DNA from: an uncultured Candidatus Hydrogenedens sp.
GTDB taxonomy: Bacteria; Myxococcota; UBA4151
Assembly: GCA_902574205.1 (NCBI GenBank)
Contig: CACGMS010000010.1
Coordinates: 1 to 38,738 of the forward strand
Direction of reading: 5' to 3'
DNA length: 38,738 nucleotides
In this document: in pieces, positions 17,282 through 25,529 of the stretch
How positions within the stretch are numbered: the first letter of the stretch is position 1
How the letters are laid out: each line of letters opens with the position of its first letter
Translations under genes and position numbers: made by a program
Notes under the pieces: generated by a model
The model's database searches: none
Told to the model about the DNA's origin: nothing
What the model saw: the letters and a program-made list of their open reading frames with translations, nothing else

Positions 17282-17713
17282 TCAAAGTTTCGTTGCGGTG
17301 ACCGCAAGAATGATCGAACCATTTTGATGGGGCGGACCACCGAGTAAAACCGTGCTTCCTGCACCGACTTTGGCTTTCGCCTTGAACTTGAGGTCTCGAA
17401 CCTTCATCGAGACTTTAAGTGACCCGTCTTTGGCGATCCCTCGGGTACGGACTTCTAACCAGCGCGAGCCTGGAAACTCAAGCGCTACCACCTCTCGATC
17501 AAAGACCGTTTTGGTGTGTCCGTCGAGCATTTTGAACGATGTAAACGCGAGCTGCGACAGATCAGCTTTGAGATCCATCACGCCGGGATCCATGCGTTTA
17601 CCATCTTTGGTGGCATGGATGACACGTATGCTCATTTTAAACTGCGATTGCGCCATTGCGCTTTCGGCAAAGAAGGCAACCGCGAGTATAAAAGGTAAGG
17701 CGATAAAGCGCAT
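17282..17713 (-). CDS. Small exported protein in ECF sigma operon
   Basis: 143 residues with a clear signal peptide (residues 1-21, ending S-A-M-A before QSQ). The mature domain of about 120 residues is strand-rich, with V-A-L-E-F-P-G-S-R-W-L-E-V and a final L-L-G-G-P-P...S-I-I-L-A-V-T-A. I have an impression of similar small secreted proteins near sigma factors in Myxococcota, but cannot name a family. It lies 3 bases after the anti-sigma stop, so it is the third gene of the sigma/anti-sigma operon. It could be a periplasmic ligand or regulator of the anti-sigma factor, or simply a target of the sigma factor; the sequence does not decide. Confidence 0.7.
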   Translation of the reverse strand: MRFIALPFILAVAFFAESAMAQSQFKMSIRVIHATKDGKRMDPGVMDLKADLSQLAFTSFKMLDGHTKTVFDREVVALEFPGSRWLEVRTRGIAKDGSLKVSMKVRDLKFKAKAKVGAGSTVLLGGPPHQNGSIILAVTATKL

Positions 17714-17716
17714 AGC

Positions 17717-18244
17717 TTATCCTTCATCATTGAGTGTGCGCTGTGAGATCCAAATCATACGATTCGGGCTGCCTGGAGCAGCGAGCACAAGCACATTATA
17801 ATCGGTTGGGTTATCGATCGATTCGATTTCGGTTTCACCTGACGCCAAAGCGTCTGCGCTTCCTGCTGACGCCGCCACAGCAGGTGTGTTGATAGGCGCT
17901 GGTGTCACTGCGTTTGGAAGTCCAATCGCCCACATGATGGCGACGGCAGCAGCGGCAGCCACCGGAACAGCGATTGGACGACTCAAAAATGCAACGATAC
18001 GATCCATAAAGCTCGGTGGGATCTGTTCGGATTGCCGAACTTGTTTCATGACCTCATCAGCAAAGTTGGGTCTGAGTTCAGCTTTGAGTTCGTGTTTGAG
18101 AAGGCCTTGGAGTTGGCGCAGTTCATTCCACTGACGAGCGAGCTCAGGCTCATCAGCCATGCGGGCGCGCATGAGCGCTTCTTGTGTTGGATCCAAGACG
18201 CCATCGAGGAGCATCATCAATCCTTCTAGATCATCCTTCCACAT
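17717..18244 (-). CDS. Membrane-bound anti-sigma factor (putative)
   Basis: 175 residues. The N-terminal 70 residues are helical and acidic, like an anti-sigma domain (D-G-x-L-D-P...E-L-A-R-Q-W-N-E-L-R-Q-L). The Cys/His zinc motif of ZAS-type anti-sigmas is absent. One membrane helix lies at about 91-110, followed by a Pro/Ala/Ser-rich periplasmic tail of about 65 residues. The arrangement fits an anti-sigma factor that holds the ECF sigma at the inner membrane until a signal frees it, often by proteolysis. The ATG at 18244 has GGAGG 6 bases upstream, inside the end of the sigma gene, and the two genes overlap by 14 bases. Confidence 0.85.
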   Translation of the reverse strand: MWKDDLEGLMMLLDGVLDPTQEALMRARMADEPELARQWNELRQLQGLLKHELKAELRPNFADEVMKQVRQSEQIPPSFMDRIVAFLSRPIAVPVAAAAAVAIMWAIGLPNAVTPAPINTPAVAASAGSADALASGETEIESIDNPTDYNVLVLAAPGSPNRMIWISQRTLNDEG

Positions 18245-18863
18245 GGATGTCCTCCCGCTCCAACATCGGCTGAATTACCTCCAGAAGTTTACGTCGAGCA
18301 TGAAAAAGACGGCTCATCACAGTCCCTTTGGGGACGCCTATGATTTCAGCGATTTCCTCGTAACTCAATTCTTCAATCTCTCTAAGCACAAGGATTTGAC
18401 GGTGAGCCTCAGAGATTTGTTCGAGGCCGGCCGAAATTAAATCGCGTAATTCGGATCGGTGCGTTGCGGTTAGTCCATCTTCCATGGGCTGGCCAGCGTG
18501 ACCCACACCATGTTCGACGATGGCCCGGCCAACGGAATCATCGTATTCTCCGGTCTTTCTGCGCTGAGCTCGGCGATGATGATCGATGTTGAGGTTATGC
18601 ATGATGCGATAAACCCAGGTAAAAAAGCTGGCACCGCCTTGAAAGCGTGGGAGGTGAGTCCAGGCTCGTACAAGAGTCTCTTGAACCAGCTCTTCGGCGC
18701 GGTCGCGATCGTTGGCGAACTGCAGTGCCACGGCGAACATCCTTCCTTGATACTGTTCGACAAGTGCCTGAAAAGACGAGTGATCACCTTCAGAAGCGCG
18801 CGCTATTAGTTGCTGCTCTTCTTGCGCTGAACGCTCCTTCTCCTCTGGAATCGACGACGACAT
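18231..18863 (-). CDS. ECF (RpoE-type) RNA polymerase sigma factor
   Basis: 210 residues with region 2 at about 25-100 (A-E-E-L-V-Q-E-T-L-V-R-A-W and F-F-T-W-V-Y-R-I-M-H-N) and region 4 at about 145-200 (L-R-E-I-E-E-L-S-Y-E-E-I-A-E-I-I-G-V-P). This is a typical extracytoplasmic-function sigma factor. It directs RNA polymerase to stress or envelope promoters when released by the downstream anti-sigma factor. The ATG at 18863 follows AGGA by 6 bases. It diverges from the Bat/MoxR operon with about 130 bases between starts, making that operon a natural candidate target. No confident promoter motif for it was found. Confidence 0.95.
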   Translation of the reverse strand: MSSSIPEEKERSAQEEQQLIARASEGDHSSFQALVEQYQGRMFAVALQFANDRDRAEELVQETLVRAWTHLPRFQGGASFFTWVYRIMHNLNIDHHRRAQRRKTGEYDDSVGRAIVEHGVGHAGQPMEDGLTATHRSELRDLISAGLEQISEAHRQILVLREIEELSYEEIAEIIGVPKGTVMSRLFHARRKLLEVIQPMLEREDIHVEG

Positions 18864-18884
18864 GCATAATCCTATTCAAATCGC

Positions 18885-18902
18885 ACTCAATTCAGTTTGA
18901 GT
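18885..18902. repeat. Inverted repeat upstream of the ECF sigma gene
   Basis: ACTCAA (18885-18890) and TTGAGT (18897-18902) are a perfect 6-bp inverted repeat around a 6-base centre, about 22 bases upstream of the sigma start and in the divergent promoter gap. It could be an operator for a dimeric regulator. No family can be assigned and chance is not excluded. Confidence 0.3.
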
Positions 18903-18993
18903 TGCGCCCAAAGGCGGAGACGCTGGAAGGAACAGCAGAGTTGCCTTGTTGTGCTTAATCACGACTTCGCCCAAAAGGCGTTTGAAAGGCAAG

Positions 18994-21900
18994 ATGCAGA
19001 GCGAAGCGAAGCAGTTGTGTGATCGACTTGATGAACTCAGGGTTCGTCTTGTCCGACGTGATGTCTTGGCCATTTTAGCGCTTGGCTTTGCCCTGGCCAC
19101 AGCTGGGTTTGTTTGCGTTTTGATTTGGCCGCAGTGGATTGCAGGACGACAAACAGCGTTTATCCTCGGCTGTGTTGGGGCTGTGGCAGCGCCTTGGGCA
19201 CTTCGGCGCATCGTTTGGGGTTATTGGGGTGTTTTAAGCCATCGCCGACTGATCGATCGATTGGTCGATCAGGAGCAACTCTCTCCAGCACAAGCGAGCG
19301 CTTTGGAGCTTGCTCGGGGTCGCGTTGCTGCGGGTAGTGATCAAGCCGTTCGTCTGGCTATTCGTTCGGGCGTTCATGCTTTTGACCGAATTGATGAAGA
19401 ACCTTTGCACGATCACGCAAGCTGGCAACGCCGAAGCGTTTGGTGTGCTTGGCTGGGTCTGGGTGCGGTAGCAGTCAGTTTATGGTCTCAGCAGCGCAGT
19501 GCGTTTCTTGATGGTTGGCAAACCGGGGCACAGCAGGCGGCAGTTCAACGAGGGCTTGCTCAGTTGAGGCAGCTTGATTTTACCCTTTATTATCCACCTT
19601 ATCTGAACCGTGTTAGCGAACAGTTGCTCGGAAGCGATGGTGAACTTGAAGTCCCTGAAGGAACCGAAATCGAGCTTACGGTGACGCCTGCATTAGCAGA
19701 TAAGCCTGAGTCCGCTGCCGTATTAATTGATGGTTTGCGGGTGGTTTTAGATGTTGGTGACCAAGGCGAACTTTTTGGGCGTTTCTTAGCGCGTCGCTCA
19801 GGCCAATATCGCTTTGCTCTGACGGTAAACGGTGAAGAGGTTGTCGAGCGCCGAGGTCATTCGCTGACCGTGTATCCTGATCATCCACCTAAGGTGACGC
19901 GTCGGTTTCCAGACGAACCTCTGGAGCTTGAAACAGCGACGGAGGTTGAGTTTCTCGTTGAGGCGCAAGATGATCATGGGGTCGCTGCCGCCGAATTGGT
20001 CACCCGTATGGAGGGCAGCGCTGACGAAGTACGGCACCCTATTGAGCTCAAACAAGTCGGTGCGAACATCCGACACCAAGGTGTTTTGGATTTAGAAGAC
20101 TTGGGAATGCGTCCTGGTGACACCCTTAACTGGGTGGTCGAGATGAGTGATAACAATTCGGTTACGGGGCCTGGTAAAGGTCGCACTCGCTGGCATCGTA
20201 TTCATCTTTTTGACCCGAGCCGTCGTTTGGACGAGTTGCTCCAAAATCTGGATCGGTTTGTTGAGTCGCTCACCGACCGTTTAGCGCCATTACTGATGCG
20301 TACACAGACGGCTTCGGAGTGGTCCAAAGAGAGTTTAGCTGTCTTTGATAAAGGAAAGAAGCTCGCAAAACAGCTCGGTGATAAACGACTTCAAGCGGGT
20401 GATCTCGAGCGTGCCGTATCGATGGTTGTCGAACGGTTAACGAAAGCAGCGACCAGCTATCAACTCGGTCAAACCGCTGTGCAGTCGATGGAAAACCGTA
20501 TGGAGCGAGATCTTTTATTTCTCGATGATTTGGTGAGCAAAAGACGTCTCAAGCAGCTCAACCGACTGCAACAAGAGGTCAAGCGAGAACGAGAAGCGCT
20601 GCAAAAGCTTGTAGAGCGTTATCGAGAATCAGCTGACGACGAGGGGCTCAAGGAACAAATCATTGCTTCGATTCGTGCTATTCGTCGTCGGTTGGATGAG
20701 CTCGGCAAAAAGATGGCACGACTGGAAAAACGAGTGGGGCGTCAATACGTGAATCGTGACGCATTAAAAGAACGATCGGTCGCCAAGGAACTTGATAATT
20801 TGGAAGCGATGGTTCGCCAGGGCCGCATTGACGAAGCGCTCTCTGCGCTCGATGCAATGAGTCAAGCACTCGGCCAAGTTGAAAAGCAGGTCGAGAAGGC
20901 TTCGGAGCGTTTTGGCGGAAAAGAATGGCGTGAAGCGACCCAAAAAGGCCGAGCCATTCAGGAGCAGATGAAGTTCATACGCGATCAGCAACAGCGTCTT
21001 CGGGGCGGAGTTCAGCGGATGCGTAAAGAGGCGAGGTCCCGTCACCTCAAACAATTTGGTGGGTTGAACCCGTTACGGAAGAAGCTTCAAAGACTGCTGA
21101 GTGAAGCACGCGGATCGCTGGCGCAAATGAAGGGTTTAGGGCCTTGGATGAAGTCACGTGTCGATGGCATCGACGAGCGTTTGCAGTATGCGGACAAAGC
21201 GCTCGCTGCCGATGGTTACATGGAAGCACTTGAGGTCCTGCGTCGAAGTGAAGGGTTGCTTGAAACGCTCGCCTTTATGCTCGAGTCGAAGACGATGAAA
21301 AAACACCAGCGCCTGGCGATGAGCCGCGTGGGTGAGGCGATCAGTTTACTTGAGCGGTTGCTGCCTGATGAAGGTGAGATGCTCGACCGCAACGAGCGTC
21401 GACGACTGCGCGAGTCTCAAGCAAGTCAAGATGATCTGAGTGAGCGGCTCAAGAAATTATCGGAGTCGATGAAAGAGTTGAATGAGATGGCGCCGATGTT
21501 CGGTGATAAGGCGATGCAGTCCTTGATGGAGGCGCAAGCAGCATCATCGATAGCGACAGGAGCGCTTTCACAAGAGGATGCACCCGGCGCAGATCGAGCA
21601 CAGGGCAAGGTGCTGTCAGCGCTCGAGTCCTTACAAAAGCAGATGCAAAATGGTCAGGGTAAGGGCTCTGGGGGTATGCCGATGCCTTGGGGTGCAGGTG
21701 GATCGGCAGGTCAATCGGGAAACCAGCCAGGAGGTCGTAAAGGTCAGGGGCGTCGCTCAGGCGATCGAGTGAAGATCCCGGACGCAGACCAAGGGGTTCC
21801 GGGGGCGTGGCGCGATGAGATTATCGATGCTTGGCGCGAGGGGTTTGCTGGGCCAGGGAAGCCGGCGGTTGATCGCTATTATCGGGAGTTGGTCCGATGA
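18994..21900 (+). CDS. DUF4175-like large membrane protein of a Bat/MoxR operon
   Basis: 968 residues. Two membrane helices lie at about 25-70 and another at about 150-165. An extracytoplasmic region of strand-rich, Ig-like segments follows (about 200-420, D-H-P-P-K-V and D-D-H-G-V-A-A-A-E-L). Then come about 400 residues of Arg/Glu/Leu/Gln-rich coiled coil and a Gly/Gln-rich C-terminal segment near 900. This layout matches the DUF4175 family, which commonly sits beside MoxR and DUF58 genes. Biochemical role unknown; it may act in envelope assembly. The ATG at 18994 is preferred (AAAGG a few bases upstream) over TTG codons near 18946. The stop overlaps the next ATG (ATGA). Confidence 0.7.
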   Translation: MQSEAKQLCDRLDELRVRLVRRDVLAILALGFALATAGFVCVLIWPQWIAGRQTAFILGCVGAVAAPWALRRIVWGYWGVLSHRRLIDRLVDQEQLSPAQASALELARGRVAAGSDQAVRLAIRSGVHAFDRIDEEPLHDHASWQRRSVWCAWLGLGAVAVSLWSQQRSAFLDGWQTGAQQAAVQRGLAQLRQLDFTLYYPPYLNRVSEQLLGSDGELEVPEGTEIELTVTPALADKPESAAVLIDGLRVVLDVGDQGELFGRFLARRSGQYRFALTVNGEEVVERRGHSLTVYPDHPPKVTRRFPDEPLELETATEVEFLVEAQDDHGVAAAELVTRMEGSADEVRHPIELKQVGANIRHQGVLDLEDLGMRPGDTLNWVVEMSDNNSVTGPGKGRTRWHRIHLFDPSRRLDELLQNLDRFVESLTDRLAPLLMRTQTASEWSKESLAVFDKGKKLAKQLGDKRLQAGDLERAVSMVVERLTKAATSYQLGQTAVQSMENRMERDLLFLDDLVSKRRLKQLNRLQQEVKREREALQKLVERYRESADDEGLKEQIIASIRAIRRRLDELGKKMARLEKRVGRQYVNRDALKERSVAKELDNLEAMVRQGRIDEALSALDAMSQALGQVEKQVEKASERFGGKEWREATQKGRAIQEQMKFIRDQQQRLRGGVQRMRKEARSRHLKQFGGLNPLRKKLQRLLSEARGSLAQMKGLGPWMKSRVDGIDERLQYADKALAADGYMEALEVLRRSEGLLETLAFMLESKTMKKHQRLAMSRVGEAISLLERLLPDEGEMLDRNERRRLRESQASQDDLSERLKKLSESMKELNEMAPMFGDKAMQSLMEAQAASSIATGALSQEDAPGADRAQGKVLSALESLQKQMQNGQGKGSGGMPMPWGAGGSAGQSGNQPGGRKGQGRRSGDRVKIPDADQGVPGAWRDEIIDAWREGFAGPGKPAVDRYYRELVR

Positions 21901-23681
21901 GAGTCTTGAGTGTTGTTGCTGTGCTGATACCGACGATAGCGACCGCTGGTCCCGAACGTCAGGTTCAAGCTCTGCTGAATGCTTGGCAGGTCGATGCGGC
22001 AGCCAAAGCCGTTGAACCTCTGATGCAGGCGCTTCCGGACCTTCCAGCCATCCAAGCAGTGGCGGCACGTGTGAAGTTTCATCAGCAACGCTACGCAGAT
22101 GCAATGGATTTGATGCGTCGAGCGAAGGCGGCGACCGGCCGTGAGCCGGCTATGTATGATCTGATCCGTGACACGTATACGGTGACCAAAGATTTTGTTG
22201 AATATCGAGACCGGCGCGCCATCGTTCGTATGGCTCCAGGTCCGGATGAGGTTCTTGCCCCTTATCTTTTGAGTGGACTCAATGACGCGATTGACCGTCT
22301 AGCCCCTCGATTTGGCTTGGTCGTGGAGGCGCCATTGGTCATTGAGGTCTATCCCTCGACCAAAGCTTTCAGTCGAGTATCGACCCTCGATATGAAATCA
22401 ATAGAGACTTCGGGTACCATCGCTCTTTGTAAGTTTGACCGACTGATGATCATTACGCCGCGTGTGACGATGCGCGGATACGATTGGCTGGATACGGTGA
22501 GCCATGAACTCATTCATTTATTGATCAGCAGGAAGAGTCACAACACCGTACCTGTTTGGCTCCATGAGGGTTTAGCTAAGTACCATGAATCAGGCTGGCG
22601 AAAGCCCTTTGGTGAGCCTTTATCGAGTTATTCTGCCGGGCTCTTGGCGCGAGCGCTCAATAAAAATGAACTCATCACCTTTGCGCAAATGTCACCGTCG
22701 ATGGCTTATTTGCCAAGCCAGGAGGCGACCGCGACCGCTTTTGCCGAGGTACACACGGCAATTGAGTATCTTTTGGAGACCTATTCGGATCAAGCGATCC
22801 TGGGTCTTTTAGACGGCTTGAAGAGCTCTGGCGGTGACCTAGATCAAGCGTTGATTAAAGTGACTGGCGGAAATCTTCAGCAGTTTGAAACCAATTGGCG
22901 AGAGTGGCTAAAGACACGTCGCTTTGAGACGCGTGATGGTGTCACCAAACCAGCGATCGCTTTTGGTACGAATCGAGCAGCCGTCGACGATGATGATCCC
23001 GAGCGACCCGATGGAGAGGCAGGTCGATACGCTCGACTCGGTGATTTGTTGTTTCGGCGTGGTCATCGCGCCGCCGCCGCTATCGAATATGAGCGGAGTC
23101 TGAAACGAGCAGGGGTCGGCTATTCGGGGCTCGTTCATCGATTAGCATCGTGCTTGATCGCGACCAAAGCGCTTCAGCGAGCACAGGAAATTTTGAGTCA
23201 AAGTGCGAAGCGTAGTCCCGACGATCCAAGAACACATGTTTTGCTCGGGCGACTAGCGCTTCAGTCCAAGCGCTATCAAGAGGCGTTTGATGCGTATGAG
23301 CGGGCTAATGCAATCAATCCCTTTGATCCAGAAGTCCATGAGGGCATGCGAATTGCGGCGACTGAACTCAAACTTGATGACTTGGTTGCCCGTGAGACCA
23401 AGGCTTTGGAGCGCTTGCGTCATGAACCGTCATCTGCGCCCACGGCTAAAGCGGACAAAGAACAAGGATTTATCACGGTAACGAGTAGTCCTTGGGCTGA
23501 TGTTTTGATCGATGATGAACCCCTCAAACGCGCCACGCCTTTGACCGACTATCCTGTAGCAGTCGGTACGAGGCGAATTACGTTGCGCAACAGCGCGCTC
23601 AGTCTAGAGCGCAGCCTAGACGTCAAGGTACTGCTAGGCCAAACCACCACCCTAACTGTGGATCTAAAGGAAGACCAATGA
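21897..23681 (+). CDS. Exported gluzincin-like peptidase with TPR repeats and PEGA domain
   Basis: 594 residues. A signal peptide lies at 1-17 (ending A-T-A-G). Helical TPR-like repeats at about 20-100 lead into a metallopeptidase domain of the MA clan with H203-E204-L-I-H207 and a third-ligand Glu224 in W-L-H-E-G-L-A-K-Y. More TPRs follow at about 380-500 (Y-E-R-A-N-A-I-N-P-F-D-P), and a PEGA-like beta domain at about 525-590 (W-A-D-V-L-I-D-D-E-P-L...P-L-T-D-Y-P-V). It probably cuts or processes a protein or peptide in the periplasm. A peptidase in this position is not part of the standard Bat operon. Start and stop both overlap neighbours as ATGA. Confidence 0.82.
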   Translation: MRVLSVVAVLIPTIATAGPERQVQALLNAWQVDAAAKAVEPLMQALPDLPAIQAVAARVKFHQQRYADAMDLMRRAKAATGREPAMYDLIRDTYTVTKDFVEYRDRRAIVRMAPGPDEVLAPYLLSGLNDAIDRLAPRFGLVVEAPLVIEVYPSTKAFSRVSTLDMKSIETSGTIALCKFDRLMIITPRVTMRGYDWLDTVSHELIHLLISRKSHNTVPVWLHEGLAKYHESGWRKPFGEPLSSYSAGLLARALNKNELITFAQMSPSMAYLPSQEATATAFAEVHTAIEYLLETYSDQAILGLLDGLKSSGGDLDQALIKVTGGNLQQFETNWREWLKTRRFETRDGVTKPAIAFGTNRAAVDDDDPERPDGEAGRYARLGDLLFRRGHRAAAAIEYERSLKRAGVGYSGLVHRLASCLIATKALQRAQEILSQSAKRSPDDPRTHVLLGRLALQSKRYQEAFDAYERANAINPFDPEVHEGMRIAATELKLDDLVARETKALERLRHEPSSAPTAKADKEQGFITVTSSPWADVLIDDEPLKRATPLTDYPVAVGTRRITLRNSALSLERSLDVKVLLGQTTTLTVDLKEDQ

Positions 23682-24646
23682 GTCAAGAATTGAGTGAAAA
23701 CTTAACTCGAGTAGCCGCTGACGTGGCCGAGTTAAGAACGAGAGTTCATAGCCGTATCGTCGGACAAGAAGCGGTTGTTGATGGTTTGATTACATGCCTT
23801 GTGGCGGGCGGTCATGGCTTGTTCGTTGGAGTGCCGGGGTTGGCGAAAACGCTCTTGGTCTCAACCGTTGCTGAGGCGACGGGACTGGATTTTGCTCGCA
23901 TACAGTTTACGCCTGATTTGATGCCTGCCGATATTTTGGGTTCAGAAGTTCTTGAAGAGCACGACGGCCGGCGCTCATTTCGGTTCATCCAAGGTCCGGT
24001 CTTTGCTCAGTTGGTTTTGGCAGATGAAATCAATCGAACACCACCAAAGACACAGGCGGCTTTACTCCAGGCGATGCAGGAACGAAAGGTCAGTGTGGCG
24101 GGCAAAAATCATGACTTGGGACGTCCGTTTCATGTCTTCGCCACGCAAAACCCGATTGAACAAGAAGGTACCTACCCTTTACCCGAAGCTCAACTTGACC
24201 GGTTTTTGATGCAACTTCAGGTGAACTACCCGAGCCAAGAAGAAGAGATTCGAATTGCTGCTCTAACGCAAGCAGACCTTGAGGTTCCCGTGGATCCTGT
24301 GTGGTCGCCTGAGCGCTTAGTTCAAATCCAAAACCTGGTTGGTCAAGTTGCTGTCGACCAAGGACTTGTTGAGTCCGCTGTGACGTTGGTTCGTCAGAGC
24401 CGGCCCGGCGCCGATGCACCTGAGCTTGTTCGTGACTATTTGCGATGGGGTGCTGGTCCTCGGGCGAGTCAGTTCTTGGTTCACGCGGCGCGTGCTCGAG
24501 CGCTAATGCACGGTCGGCCGGCAGCCGATATGAGTGATCTAAGAGCCTCCGCACCTTCGGTTCTGGGTCATCGTTTGATTCCGAATTTTAGAGCAGAGTC
24601 TGAAGGACTAACGGGTGCGGTCCTCGCCCAACGGCTGATCGCTTAG
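23678..24646 (+). CDS. MoxR-family AAA+ ATPase
   Basis: 322 residues, standard MoxR length. Walker A is G-V-P-G-L-A-K-T at 51-58, Walker B ends in D116-E117 (L-V-L-A-D-E-I-N-R-T), and the sensor-1 region reads A-T-Q-N-P-I-E-Q-E-G-T-Y-P-L-P-E-A-Q-L-D-R-F, highly typical of MoxR. A C-terminal lid domain follows. MoxR ATPases act as chaperones that help assemble or activate partner complexes, usually with VWA-domain proteins such as those encoded by the next two genes. The ATG overlaps the upstream stop (ATGA). Confidence 0.95.
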   Translation: MSQELSENLTRVAADVAELRTRVHSRIVGQEAVVDGLITCLVAGGHGLFVGVPGLAKTLLVSTVAEATGLDFARIQFTPDLMPADILGSEVLEEHDGRRSFRFIQGPVFAQLVLADEINRTPPKTQAALLQAMQERKVSVAGKNHDLGRPFHVFATQNPIEQEGTYPLPEAQLDRFLMQLQVNYPSQEEEIRIAALTQADLEVPVDPVWSPERLVQIQNLVGQVAVDQGLVESAVTLVRQSRPGADAPELVRDYLRWGAGPRASQFLVHAARARALMHGRPAADMSDLRASAPSVLGHRLIPNFRAESEGLTGAVLAQRLIA

Positions 24647-24650
24647 CCCG

Positions 24651-25529
24651 GTGAATGTTCGCAGCACTCAAGGGCTGATTGAAGAACTAAGTCGTTTAGG
24701 TCGACTGCATGTGCAGCTGCGTCGCTTGATTGAATCCATGCCACTTGGATCGCACGCTGCTCGTGGCGTTCAAGGCGGTGGAGACTTTGTTGAGCATCGC
24801 GCCTTTCGTACAGGGGATGAGCCCGCCCGAGTAGACTGGCGAGCCTCGGCTCGCGGTACCCGAGTCTTGGTCAGAGAACAGCGCGCCGAGCGCCGTCTAA
24901 CGGTTCATGCATTGATCGATACTTCAGCGAGCATGAAAACCGGCGAGCCGGTCAGCAAATGGCGCTATGGGTGTTGGCTTGGATTAGCTGGGGCGTATTG
25001 TGCGCGCCGAGGCGGCGATGCTGCCGAACTACACGGCGTTGCGGGCGAGCCATCAGCGAAGTTAAGGTTGCGGCGTATCGCTGAACTCGATGTCGCAGCG
25101 CAGACCTTTGAGCAGCTCGAACCGGAGGGGCAAACCGATTTATGTGCGGCGCTAGCGCCGCTCGCTGAGCGCCCCGAACGCGGAATGGCGATTATTGTGA
25201 GCGACTTGCTCTCGGTGGATGATCTCTTTTGGAAGCAGCTTGCTGAGTTACGAAGTCGTGGTTGGGACTTGTCCATTTTACGTGTGCTTGCGCAGGATGA
25301 ATTGAGTTTTGATCATACCGGACCTGTTCGATTTACAGGTCTTGAGGGCGAAGAGCCTTTAGTCGCCGACGCCGGCGCCTTACGTCAGGCTTATCTGCAT
25401 GAGATCGAACTCTTCGATGAAGAGTGCATAAGGCAAGCGGCTTCTGCTGGTGTGCGTTTGATTCGTTGTGATACCGGTCAAAACCCTGTTGAGCCGATTC
25501 GGTCGTTGCTTGAAGGAGCCAACCTTTGA
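24651..25529 (+). CDS. DUF58 / VWA-like protein
   Basis: 292 residues. The DUF58 signature V-D-W-R-A-S-A-R-G-T-R-V-L-V-R-E lies at about 61-76, with a VWA metal-ion site D90-T-S-A-S94. It is soluble, with no membrane helix. DUF58 proteins travel with MoxR and are probably its adaptors or clients; the biochemical role is not settled for the family. The start is GTG 24651, 4 bases after the MoxR stop. The end overlaps the VWA membrane protein's TTG start (TTGA). Confidence 0.9.
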   Translation: MNVRSTQGLIEELSRLGRLHVQLRRLIESMPLGSHAARGVQGGGDFVEHRAFRTGDEPARVDWRASARGTRVLVREQRAERRLTVHALIDTSASMKTGEPVSKWRYGCWLGLAGAYCARRGGDAAELHGVAGEPSAKLRLRRIAELDVAAQTFEQLEPEGQTDLCAALAPLAERPERGMAIIVSDLLSVDDLFWKQLAELRSRGWDLSILRVLAQDELSFDHTGPVRFTGLEGEEPLVADAGALRQAYLHEIELFDEECIRQAASAGVRLIRCDTGQNPVEPIRSLLEGANL

